Under the pieces are notes generated by a model. That model did no database searches. It saw only the letters and a list, made by a program, of their open reading frames with translations, and was not told where the DNA came from. 64,000 nucleotides of DNA from Curvibacter soli (GTDB taxonomy: Bacteria > Pseudomonadota > Gammaproteobacteria > Burkholderiales > Burkholderiaceae_C). A program made the position numbers and the translations under genes. Of the stretch, positions 1 through 6,956 are shown in pieces. Every line of letters begins with the position of its first letter. Within the stretch, counting starts at the first letter, position 1. The stretch spans positions 1 through 64,000 of the forward strand of contig NZ_JARGEN010000034.1 of the NCBI RefSeq assembly GCF_029211125.1, given 5' to 3'.

Positions 1-22
1 CGTTGCTCTCAGACTACTTGCG

Positions 23-250
23 TCAGGAACTCAGAAGTCCATCGCTCTCCATGGCTTTTGCGTAAGTCCTATAAAAGACCTCCACTTGCCACCTTTTTTG
101 GGTCGTGGTAGTGGCATCATAGTCGCAAGTCAAGTCACTGCAAACCAGATGCAAGATCTCCGTGCTGCCGTCTTTGTCCTGAATCCGTGACCATCCCATA
201 ACGATTCCGCACCTCGCTGGATTTTCTGAGTTTCGTTGCCCGGATTGCCT
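23..250 (-). pseudogene. Transposase C-terminal remnant (IS4/IS701-like DDE type)
   Basis: Read on the minus strand, this stretch encodes a peptide with the run KDGSTEILHLVCSDLTCDYD followed by QKRWQVEVFYR. That resembles the C-terminal catalytic part of IS4/IS701-type transposases, where a Tyr-x-Lys-Arg-Trp-x-Val-Glu segment carries the last catalytic Glu. Codon use is much less GC-biased than in neighbouring genes, as expected for foreign DNA. Downstream of the Glu the homology stops abruptly near position 72. The next bases (57-72, TTTTGCGTAAGTCCT) match the end of the 77-bp family C repeat seen at 46558 and 63822, which suggests the transposase was cut by it. No start or upstream catalytic residues are recognisable. 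The family assignment is from memory of the motif and is moderately sure. Confidence 0.45.
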
Positions 251-501
251 GCCTGCATGCGTCCAAGACCCTGCGCCGGCCGTTATGGCGGGCATGAGCG
301 TCGCCCCAGCGGCCACCAAGACACTCCACAAACGGTGTTCGGCACGCAGCGTGCAGGGCTGCGCCTGCAGCGATGGCTGCACGGGGTGGCTGCTGTTGCC
401 GGGATGGCTCGCAGTCGCTGGTCAGGGCACCGTGCCGCCTCATGCCTGTCTTGAACCCGGAATGGAACTGCCCATGGGTGCCGTGCTGGCAGTACGACCC
501 G
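251..501. other. Intergenic DNA with no recognisable gene
   Basis: Several short open frames exist on both strands, but none has a Shine-Dalgarno site, a recognisable motif or convincing codon bias. I see no feature here between the transposase remnant and the half repeat that begins at 507. Confidence 0.5.
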
Positions 502-506
502 ATGAT

Positions 507-650
507 CCTGGAAACGGCAGTTGACCGCTTCGCATCCCTTGCCAGGCCGCATGCAATCAGGCGTTGCCGGCTTTCGATGGGGCTCACCTCTTGGGTGAGA
601 GCGCTATGCGCCGGCGTGATGCTCTGGGGGCAGAGATGGGCACCATTGCA
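507..650 (+). repeat. Family B element, left half (split copy)
   Basis: Starts with the family B terminus CCTGGAAACGGCAGTTG and matches the intact copy at 4284 through GAGAGCGCTATGC (about 611). A weaker match continues to about 650, roughly the middle of the element. The five bases before it (502-506) are ATGAT. The missing right half lies at about 2085-2185 and is followed by ATGAT (2186-2190). The two pieces therefore look like one element interrupted by the aminotransferase segment. Confidence 0.75.
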
Positions 651-814
651 CAAGTAAATCGTTGATTTATAAAGATAAATCAAGAACAAATACAGTTGAG
701 CTCATGGATTCAGGATTCAGTAAAATTCCAGACGGCCTGCAGGCTAACGCACGGGCGGGAATTGCGCCAATACACATGCAAACAGACCCCCACCTCTTTT
801 CCAAAGGACCTTCC

Positions 815-2011
815 ATGTCTCTCTTCTCCGCCGTCGAAATGGCCCCGCGCGATCCCATCCTGGGGCTCAACGAACAGTACGCGGCAGACACCAACCCCAA
901 GAAGGTCAACCTCGGCGTCGGTGTCTACTACGACGACAACGGCAAGCTTCCCCTGCTCGCCTGCGTCCTGCAGGCCGAGAAGCACATGATGGAAGCCCCC
1001 ACGGCCCGCGGCTACCTGCCGATCGACGGCATCGCGGCCTATGACGCAGCCGTCAAGGGCCTGGTGTTCGGCAGCGACAGCGAACCCGTCGAGACCGGGC
1101 GCGTGGCCACGGTGCAGGCCCTGGGCGGAACCGGCGGCCTGAAGATAGGTGCGGACTTCCTGCACAGAATCAGCCCCGCGGCCAAGGTGCTGATCAGCGA
1201 CCCGAGCTGGGAAAACCACCGCGCCCTGTTCACCAACGCCGGCTTCACTGTCGAAACCTACCCCTACTACGACGCCGCCAAGCGCGGCATCAACTTCGAC
1301 GGCATGCTGACCGCGCTGCACGGCGCAGCCCCCGGCACGATCGTGGTGTTGCACGCCTGCTGCCACAACCCGACCGGCTATGACATCACGCCCGCGCAGT
1401 GGGACCAGGTGATCGCAGCGGTCAAGGAGAAAAACCTCGTCGCCTTCCTCGACATGGCCTACCAGGGCTTCGGCCATGGCATCACCGAGGACGGCGCGGT
1501 GATCGGCAAGTTCGTCGCCGCGGGCCTGGACTTCTTCGTCTCGACCTCGTTTTCCAAGAGCTTCAGCCTGTATGGCGAACGCGTGGGCGCGCTGTCGGTG
1601 CTGTGCAAGGACAAGGAAGAAGCGTCTCGCGTGTTGAGCCAGCTCAAGATCGTGATCCGCACCAACTACTCCAACCCGCCCACGCATGGCGGCGCAGTCG
1701 TCGCGGCGGTACTCGGCACTCCCGCGCTGCGCGCGCTGTGGGAAAAAGAGCTTGGCGAGATGCGCACCCGCATCAAGGCCATGCGCCAGAAGCTGGTGGA
1801 TGGCCTGAAGGCCGCTGGCGTCAAGCAGGACATGTCGTTCATCACCCAGCAGATCGGCATGTTCAGCTATTCGGGCCTGACCAAGGACCAGATGGTGCGC
1901 CTGCGCAACGAGTTCGGGGTGTACGGCACCGACACCGGCCGCATGTGCGTGGCCGCGCTCAACAGCAAGAACATCAAGTACGTCTGCGCATCCATCGCCA
2001 AGGTCGTCTGA
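815..2011 (+). CDS. tyrB: Aromatic/aspartate aminotransferase, class I PLP-dependent
   Basis: A 398-residue class I fold-type I aminotransferase of the aspartate/aromatic subgroup, transferring amino groups between aspartate, tyrosine or phenylalanine and 2-oxoglutarate in the cytoplasm. The Schiff-base lysine is Lys248 in STSFSKSFSLYGERVG. Asn185 (CHNPTG) and Asp213/Tyr216 (FLDMAYQG) are the usual cofactor ligands. The frame is open from 662, but ATG 815 is chosen because AAAGGACC lies 6 to 12 bases upstream and MSLFSAVEMAPRDPI is the normal family N-terminus. It could equally be called aspC. The gene sits exactly between two halves of one family B repeat element, so it may have been inserted there as a unit. 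The upstream 652-814 is AT-richer and probably carries the promoter. Confidence 0.9.
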   Translation: MSLFSAVEMAPRDPILGLNEQYAADTNPKKVNLGVGVYYDDNGKLPLLACVLQAEKHMMEAPTARGYLPIDGIAAYDAAVKGLVFGSDSEPVETGRVATVQALGGTGGLKIGADFLHRISPAAKVLISDPSWENHRALFTNAGFTVETYPYYDAAKRGINFDGMLTALHGAAPGTIVVLHACCHNPTGYDITPAQWDQVIAAVKEKNLVAFLDMAYQGFGHGITEDGAVIGKFVAAGLDFFVSTSFSKSFSLYGERVGALSVLCKDKEEASRVLSQLKIVIRTNYSNPPTHGGAVVAAVLGTPALRALWEKELGEMRTRIKAMRQKLVDGLKAAGVKQDMSFITQQIGMFSYSGLTKDQMVRLRNEFGVYGTDTGRMCVAALNSKNIKYVCASIAKVV

Positions 2012-2084
2012 CCTTCGGGCGGGGAGCGCTTCATGACCATCGCCAACCTGCACCCGGCGCTCGCTGGCGGGCTGCTGGGTACGG

Positions 2085-2185
2085 GCTGCCTGCTCCTGGC
2101 CCGGCACCAAGCCCGCCGCGTCGTCGCGTCTTGCCTGGCACCCCGATCGCGGCACCGGCAGGCGCATCCAACCGCCGTTTCCAGG
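2085..2185 (+). repeat. Family B element, right half (split copy)
   Basis: Matches the right half of the 4284-4517 element, from the TGCTCCT segment through the CCCGCCGCGTCGTCGCG core to the terminus CCGTTTCCAGG. It is followed by ATGAT (2186-2190), identical to the five bases in front of the left half at 507. Confidence 0.75.
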
Positions 2186-2204
2186 ATGATTTCTTCTTGC
2201 TATA

Positions 2205-2218
2205 TTGCGTTGCAACAA
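2205..2218. promoter_or_regulatory. Inverted TTGCGTTGCAACAA motif upstream of phaZ
   Basis: TTGCGTTGCAACAA lies 16 bases before the phaZ ATG and contains the near-palindrome TTGCGTTGCAA. TGC-rich palindromes of this kind are bound by the PHB-responsive repressor PhaR in related bacteria. That PhaR binds here is inference. Confidence 0.35.
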
Positions 2219-2233
2219 TTCTAGGTGTGTCCC

Positions 2234-3616
2234 ATGCTGTACCAACTCTACGAAACCCACCGCTCGCTGATGGAGCCGTTCGCCGAATTCGCACAGGCGG
2301 CGTCCAAGTTCTACAACAACCCGCTGTCGCCGCTGAGCCAGACGCCGATGGCGCAGCGCGTTTCCGCCACCTACGACCTGCTCTACCGCCTGGGAAAGGA
2401 CTACGAGAAGCCCCAGTTCGGCATCGACACGGTGGACGTGGACGGCGTGAGCGTCGCCATCCACGAGCGCGTGGAGGTGGACAAGCCCTTCTGCGAGTTG
2501 CGGCGCTTCAAGCGCTTTTCCGACGACCCGGCCACGCTTGCCAAGCTCAAGGGCCAGCCCGTGGTACTCATCGTCGCCCCGCTTTCGGGCCACTACGCCA
2601 CGCTGCTGCGCGACACGGTGCGCTCCATGCTGCGCGGCCACAAGGTCTACATCACCGACTGGAAGAACGCGCGCACGGTGCCGCTTACCGAAGGCGCGTT
2701 CCACCTCGACGACTACGTCAACTACGTGGAAGACTTCATCCGCCACCTGCAGGACCGCTATGGCAACTGCCACGTGGTGAGCGTGTGCCAGCCGACGGTG
2801 CCGGTGCTGGCCGCCATCGCGCTGATGGCGTCGCGCGGCGAAAAGACGCCCCTGTCCATGACCATGATGGGTGGCCCCATCGACGCGCGCAAGTCGCCCA
2901 CGGCGGTGAACAACCTGGCCATGAACAAAAGCCGCGAGTGGTTCGAGAACAACGTGATCTACCGCGTGCCCGACAACTTCCCCGGTGCGGGGCGGCGCGT
3001 GTACCCCGGCTTCATGCAGCACACGGGCTTCGTCGCCATGAACCCCGACCGCCACGCCAAGAGCCACTACGATTACTTCAAGGACCTCATCAAGGGCGAT
3101 GACGCCAGCGCCGAGTCGCACCGCAAGTTCTACGACGAGTACAACGCCGTGCTCGACATGGACGCCGACTACTACCTCGAAACCATCCGCACGGTGTTCC
3201 AGGAATTCAGCCTCGTCAACGGCAGTTGGGAAGTCCTCAACCCGCAAGGCCAGCCCGAACTGGTGCGCCCGCAGGACATCACCACCACCGCGCTGCTGAC
3301 GGTGGAGGGCGAGCTCGACGACATCTCCGGCGCGGGCCAGACCGCAGCAGCGCATGCCCTGTGCACGGGCATCCCGAAAGCCGACCAGCAGCACCTGGAG
3401 GTCAAGGGCGCGGGACACTACGGCATCTTCAGTGGCAGGCGCTGGCGCGAAACCGTCTACCCGCAGGTGCGCGACTTCATTCTTGCGCACGCCGGCAAGC
3501 AGGCCGCAGCGGAGGACGAACCCGCCAGGAAAACCGCGGCCCGCCCCAAGGCCGCGCCCAGCGCCAAGCGCACCCCGGCCAAGCGCGGCAATCGCAGGGC
3601 GCCCTCCGCGGGCTGA
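2234..3616 (+). CDS. phaZ: Intracellular polyhydroxybutyrate depolymerase
   Basis: A 460-residue protein with no signal peptide that matches the intracellular PHB depolymerase (PhaZ1) family, which breaks native carbon-storage granules down to hydroxybutyrate units. The nucleophile of this family is Cys, here Cys185 in VVSVCQPTVPVL. The likely partners are Asp362 (EGELDDISG) and His395 (KGAGHYGIFSGRRW). The tail after about residue 420 is a low-complexity Lys/Ala/Pro/Arg stretch, perhaps for granule or DNA contact. A GTG three codons earlier (2225) is also in frame, but MLYQLYETHRSLMEP is the conserved N-terminus. The next gene starts 6 bases after the stop. Confidence 0.9.
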   Translation: MLYQLYETHRSLMEPFAEFAQAASKFYNNPLSPLSQTPMAQRVSATYDLLYRLGKDYEKPQFGIDTVDVDGVSVAIHERVEVDKPFCELRRFKRFSDDPATLAKLKGQPVVLIVAPLSGHYATLLRDTVRSMLRGHKVYITDWKNARTVPLTEGAFHLDDYVNYVEDFIRHLQDRYGNCHVVSVCQPTVPVLAAIALMASRGEKTPLSMTMMGGPIDARKSPTAVNNLAMNKSREWFENNVIYRVPDNFPGAGRRVYPGFMQHTGFVAMNPDRHAKSHYDYFKDLIKGDDASAESHRKFYDEYNAVLDMDADYYLETIRTVFQEFSLVNGSWEVLNPQGQPELVRPQDITTTALLTVEGELDDISGAGQTAAAHALCTGIPKADQQHLEVKGAGHYGIFSGRRWRETVYPQVRDFILAHAGKQAAAEDEPARKTAARPKAAPSAKRTPAKRGNRRAPSAG

Positions 3617-3622
3617 CGCCGC

Positions 3623-4282
3623 ATGCCCCTGGCCCTGGCCGCCGCCATCGATGCGGCGCTGCCCCAGACCCAATGCACGCGCTGCGGCTTTCCCGACTGC
3701 GCGGGCTACGCCGAGGCCATTGCCGCAGGCCAGGCCGACATCAACCAGTGCCCGCCCGGCGGCGCCGAAGGCGTGGCGCGGCTGGCGCGCATCACGGGCC
3801 GGCCCACGCTGCCGCTCAACCCCGGCAACGGCGCCGAGGGCCCGCGCGCGGTGGCCTGGATCGACGAGGATTGGTGCATAGGCTGCACGCTGTGCCTGGC
3901 GGCCTGCCCCACCGACGCCATCATGGGCGGCAACAAGCGCATGCACACGGTGCTGGAGCGGTGGTGTACCGGCTGCGAGCTGTGCGTGCCGGCCTGCCCG
4001 GTGGACTGCATCCACCTCGACAACGCCAGCGGTGATCGAACGGGCTGGGCCGCATGGTCCGGCGAAGCCGCGCAGCAGGCCCGCGAACGCTATGTATTTC
4101 ATAGCTATCGCCGCAGGCAGAATGAGAGCGAAAGCGCAAAAAGGCTTGAAGAAAAAGCCCATGCCAGGCTGGCCGATTTGCCCGCGCATTCCCGCCATAC
4201 CGACCCGGCCATCCTCGACCAGAAACGCGCGGTCATCGAAGCCGCGCTGGCCCGTGCCCGCGCGCAGCGCACGCCCGGCTGA
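3623..4282 (+). CDS. RnfB-like iron-sulfur protein (electron transport complex subunit B family)
   Basis: A 219-residue cytoplasmic iron-sulfur protein. Residues 18-43 hold a C-x2-C-x4-C-x16-C cluster (CTRCGFPDC...NQC) like the RnfB 4Fe-4S domain. It is followed by two ferredoxin-type 4Fe-4S motifs, [12 protein letters not shown] and [12 protein letters not shown]. It lacks the N-terminal membrane helix of true RnfB and has no other rnf genes nearby, so it is probably the soluble stand-alone form common in Burkholderiales. Its electron partner is unknown. Residues about 155-178 ([20 protein letters not shown]) are encoded by a family D dispersed repeat inserted in frame. The stop codon lies inside the target duplication of the family B element that follows. 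Confidence 0.8.
   Translation: MPLALAAAIDAALPQTQCTRCGFPDCAGYAEAIAAGQADINQCPPGGAEGVARLARITGRPTLPLNPGNGAEGPRAVAWIDEDWCIGCTLCLAACPTDAIMGGNKRMHTVLERWCTGCELCVPACPVDCIHLDNASGDRTGWAAWSGEAAQQARERYVFHSYRRRQNESESAKRLEEKAHARLADLPAHSRHTDPAILDQKRAVIEAALARARAQRTPG
4091..4150 (+). repeat. Family D short repeat, in frame inside the RnfB-like gene
   Basis: Contains TTTCATAGCTATCGCCGCAG and GGCAGAATGAGAGCG, matching the dispersed consensus (compare the reverse of 63758-63808). The reading frame passes through it without a stop. Confidence 0.65.
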
Positions 4283-4283
4283 A

Positions 4284-4517
4284 CCTAGAAACGGCAGTTG
4301 ACCGCTTTGTATCCCTTGACAAGCCGCATGAAATCAAGCGTTGACGGCTTCGATGGCGTTCACCTCATGTGTGAGAGCGCTATGCACCTGCCAGCACCGC
4401 GCTCGGCGCGCCATGCGGCGTTGCTCCTCCTTGCGGGCAGTAGCCCGCCGCGTCGTCGCGCCTTGCCTGGCACCCCGATCACGGCACCGGCAGGCGCATC
4501 CAACTGCCGTTTCTAGG
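4284..4517 (+). mobile_element. Family B miniature element, copy B1
   Basis: A 234-bp non-coding element with perfect terminal inverted repeats CCTAGAAACGGCAGTTG / CAACTGCCGTTTCTAGG. It is flanked by a perfect 5-bp direct repeat CTGAA (4279-4283 and 4518-4522), the footprint of transposition. It has no coding capacity, so it is MITE-like and would need a transposase supplied elsewhere. The insertion is at the stop codon of the RnfB-like gene. Confidence 0.85.
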
Positions 4518-4541
4518 CTGAACCCTCCGCCCCACGACCCC

Positions 4542-5177
4542 ATGCGCACCGAAACCCTGCTCCTCTTCTCCACGGCGTCCATCGCGCTGGCCGTCATTCC
4601 CGGCCCCACCATGCTGCTGGCCCTGAGCAACGGCATGGCCGGCGGCCTGCGGCGCGCGGGCTTCGGCATCGCCGGCGCGTCGCTCGGCAGCAGTTGCCTG
4701 ATCGCGCTGGTGGCGCTGGGCCTGGGATCGCTGCTGGCGGCGTCGGAGGTGCTGTTCCATGCCTTGCGCGTGGCGGGCATCGCCTACCTGTGCTGGCTGG
4801 GCGTCGGCCTGTGGCGCAGCCCGGCGCCCGATCTGGCCCTGGCTGCAGCCAGCGTGCCGGCCCGGCAGGTGGCCGGGCGGGTGGCATTCCGGCGCAGCCT
4901 GCTCGTGGCGCTGACCAATCCGAAAGCCATACTCTTCTTCGCCGCGTTCCTGCCGCAGTTCGTCGACACCGCCGCGCCGCAGGGCGCGCAGTACGCGGTG
5001 CTGGGCGGTATCTTCGTGGGACAGGACATCCTGGTCATGCTGCTCTACGCCAGCGCGGGCCGGCAGGCGGTGCGCTGGCTGTCGCAGCGCGGCCTGCGCT
5101 GCCTCAACCGGGGCTGCGCCGCGGGCATGTGGGCATTGGCGGCGCTGCTGGCGCTGTACCGCCGCCACGCGGCGTAG
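4542..5177 (+). CDS. LysE/RhtB family amino-acid exporter
   Basis: A 211-residue inner-membrane protein of the LysE translocator superfamily, which exports amino acids or derivatives. The N-terminal half has the family pattern IPGPTMLLALSNGMAGGLRRAG (residues 19-40), and hydrophobic segments follow at about 42-64, 68-90, 115-140, 150-172 and 185-208. The NPKAILFFAAFLPQF motif in the middle is typical of RhtB members. ATG 4542 is chosen; an upstream extension would be encoded by repeat DNA. The gene sits between two family B elements in inverted orientation, with no operon partner. The substrate cannot be deduced. Confidence 0.85.
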   Translation: MRTETLLLFSTASIALAVIPGPTMLLALSNGMAGGLRRAGFGIAGASLGSSCLIALVALGLGSLLAASEVLFHALRVAGIAYLCWLGVGLWRSPAPDLALAAASVPARQVAGRVAFRRSLLVALTNPKAILFFAAFLPQFVDTAAPQGAQYAVLGGIFVGQDILVMLLYASAGRQAVRWLSQRGLRCLNRGCAAGMWALAALLALYRRHAA

Positions 5178-5188
5178 TCGAATTCAAA

Positions 5189-5425
5189 CCTGGAAACGGC
5201 AGTTGGATGCGCTCCGCCGGTGCCGTGATCGGGGTGCCAGGCAAGACGCGACGACGCGGCGGGCTTGCTGCCCGCAAGGAGGAGCAAACGCCGCATGGCG
5301 CCCCGAGCGCAGTGCTGGCAGGTGCATAGCGCGCTCACCCACGAGGTGAACCCCATCGAAGCCGGCAACGCTCGATTTGACGCGGCCTGGCAAGGGATAC
5401 AAAGCGGTCAACTGCCGTTTCCAGG
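5189..5425 (-). mobile_element. Family B miniature element, copy B2
   Basis: A 237-bp copy in the opposite orientation to B1, with ends CCTGGAAACGGCAGTTG / CAACTGCCGTTTCCAGG. TTCAA occurs on both sides (5183-5187, with one extra A, and 5426-5430), so the duplication is almost exact. The right-hand TTCAA supplies the stop codon of the VOC gene on the minus strand. Confidence 0.8.
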
Positions 5426-5426
5426 T

Positions 5427-5906
5427 TCAACCCAGCGCCTCGATAACCTCCGGCGGCGCCTGCACCAGTTCGATCAGCACGCCCTCGCCCGCGATCGGGA
5501 ACTGCTCGTTGCTCTTCGGGTGCAGGAAGCAGATGTCGTAGCCCGCTGCGCCGCGCCGGATGCCGCCGGGCGCGAAGCGCACGCCCTGCGCAGACAACCA
5601 CTCCACGGCGCGCGGCAGATCGTCGATCCACAGGCCGACGTGGTTGAGCGGCGTGGAATGCACGGACGGCTTCTTTTCGGGGTCGAGCGGCTGCATCAGG
5701 TCCACCTCCACCTTGTAGGGGCCGCGGCCGATGGCGCAGATGTCCTCGTCCACATTTTCGGTCTCGCTGCGAAACGTCCCGGACACCTCCAGGCCCAGCA
5801 TCTCCACCCACAGCGTCTGCAGCCGATGCTTGTCGGGTCCGCCGATGGCGATCTGCTGGATGCCCAGCACCTGGAAAGGGCGGCGTGTGGTGGTGGTGGC
5901 GGTCAT
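5427..5906 (-). CDS. VOC-fold protein, probable methylmalonyl-CoA epimerase
   Basis: A 159-residue vicinal-oxygen-chelate (glyoxalase superfamily) protein with two beta-alpha-beta-beta-beta modules. It is the last gene of the propionyl-CoA operon, where a methylmalonyl-CoA epimerase is needed between the carboxylase (S isomer) and the mutase (R isomer). Metal-ligand candidates are Gln in [11 protein letters not shown], His in [11 protein letters not shown] and Glu in [10 protein letters not shown]. The first ligand, His in characterised epimerases, appears as Gln in GIQQIAIGG. That difference leaves open another lyase or isomerase activity. It overlaps bioB by 4 bp (ATGA), which argues for translational coupling. 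The stop lies in the target duplication of element B2. Confidence 0.7.
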   Translation of the reverse strand: MTATTTTRRPFQVLGIQQIAIGGPDKHRLQTLWVEMLGLEVSGTFRSETENVDEDICAIGRGPYKVEVDLMQPLDPEKKPSVHSTPLNHVGLWIDDLPRAVEWLSAQGVRFAPGGIRRGAAGYDICFLHPKSNEQFPIAGEGVLIELVQAPPEVIEALG

Positions 5907-6952
5907 GCGGTGTACTCCGGTGTGGATACGGCGGTGCGCGTGGCCGACAGGCCCAGCTTGGCGAGTAACCGGGCGTCATCCTGTGCCTCGGGGTTGCCGG
6001 TGACGAGCAGTTTGTCGCCGTAGAAGATGGAATTGGCGCCAGCCAGGAAGCACAGCGCCTGCACCGCCTCGCCGAGCTGCTGGCGGCCCGCCGACAGGCG
6101 CACGCGGGCGCGCGGCATGGTGATGCGGGCCACGGCGATGACGCGCACGAAATCCAGCGGGTCCACGGGGTCGCTGTCGGCCAGCGGCGTGCCGGGCACG
6201 CGCACCAGGCTGTTGATGGGCACGGATTCGGGATACGGGTCGAGGTTGGCGAGTTGCGCGATCAGCCCCGCGCGGTGCACCGGCGCCTCGCCCATGCCGA
6301 TGATGCCGCCGCAGCACACGCTGATGCCGGCGGCGCGCACGTTGTGCAGGGTATCCAGCCGGTCCTGGTAGGCGCGCGTGCTGACCACGTCGGCGTAGTA
6401 CTCGGGGGCCGTATCCAGGTTGTGGTTGTAGTAGTCCAGGCCCGCGTCCTTCAATGCCCGGGCCTGCTGCGGCTCCAGCATGCCCAGCGTGGCGCAGGTG
6501 GACAGGCCCAGGCCCTTCACGGCCTCGACCAGTTCGGCCACCCTCTCCACGTCGCGGTCCTTGGGCGCGCGCCAGGCCGCGCCCATGCAAAAGCGTGTGG
6601 CACCAGCGTCCCTGGCGGCCTGCGCGGCGCGCTTGACGTCTTCCACCGCCATGAGCTTGCCGGCCTGCACGCCGGTGTCGAACTCGGCGGCCTGCGGGCA
6701 GTAGCCGCAGTTCTCGGGACAGCCGCCGGTCTTCACCGACAGCAGCGCGGCCAGTTCAATGTCGCCGGCAGACCAGTGCTGGCGATGCACGGTCTGGGCC
6801 TGGAACAGCAGGTCCATGAACGGCTTGTCGAACAGGGCCTCGATGGCCTCGATCGTCCAGGCTGGCGTGGGCGAACCGGACGCTGCGCGCGCGGACGCCG
6901 GGCGATGCACCGCAATGGTGTGGGTGGCGGTTGGCAGGTCGTTGGCGCCCAT
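5903..6952 (-). CDS. bioB: Biotin synthase
   Basis: A 349-residue radical-SAM enzyme that inserts sulfur into dethiobiotin. The SAM cluster motif is Cys78-x3-Cys82-x2-Cys85 (CPENCGYC). The usual family blocks [24 protein letters not shown] and [12 protein letters not shown] are all present. It starts 4 bases after pccA ends, with no other biotin genes in the window. Its place inside the propionyl-CoA carboxylase operon fits supply of the cofactor that PccA carries. The first about 30 residues are a variable Ala/Pro-rich extension. Confidence 0.95.
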   Translation of the reverse strand: MGANDLPTATHTIAVHRPASARAASGSPTPAWTIEAIEALFDKPFMDLLFQAQTVHRQHWSAGDIELAALLSVKTGGCPENCGYCPQAAEFDTGVQAGKLMAVEDVKRAAQAARDAGATRFCMGAAWRAPKDRDVERVAELVEAVKGLGLSTCATLGMLEPQQARALKDAGLDYYNHNLDTAPEYYADVVSTRAYQDRLDTLHNVRAAGISVCCGGIIGMGEAPVHRAGLIAQLANLDPYPESVPINSLVRVPGTPLADSDPVDPLDFVRVIAVARITMPRARVRLSAGRQQLGEAVQALCFLAGANSIFYGDKLLVTGNPEAQDDARLLAKLGLSATRTAVSTPEYTA

Positions 6953-6956
6953 GGCT

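Larger units (their letters stand above)
2033..2224 (+). pseudogene. Possible truncated gene start cut by repeat
   Basis: GGGGAG lies 7 bases before an ATG that opens MTIANLHPALAGGLLGTGCL, a hydrophobic N-terminus. After about 22 codons the reading frame runs into family B repeat sequence (RHQARRVVASCL onward is repeat-encoded) and stops at 2224. The likely explanation is the beginning of a gene that followed the aminotransferase and was cut at the repeat junction. Its identity cannot be told from 22 residues. Confidence 0.3.

Noticed and set aside
710-4198. A 1162-codon open frame on the minus strand opposite the aminotransferase and phaZ
   Set aside because: It is the mirror of high-GC codon bias in the sense genes, crosses intergenic and repeat DNA, and shows no domain.
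3623-4282. Rnf/Rsx membrane complex
   Set aside because: Only the B-like subunit is present, it lacks the membrane anchor, and no rnfA, C, D, G or E follow.
4279-5430. Composite transposon made of B1, the LysE gene and B2
   Set aside because: Each copy has its own different 5-bp duplication, so the pair did not move as one unit. The outermost bases (CTGAA and TTCAA) do not match.
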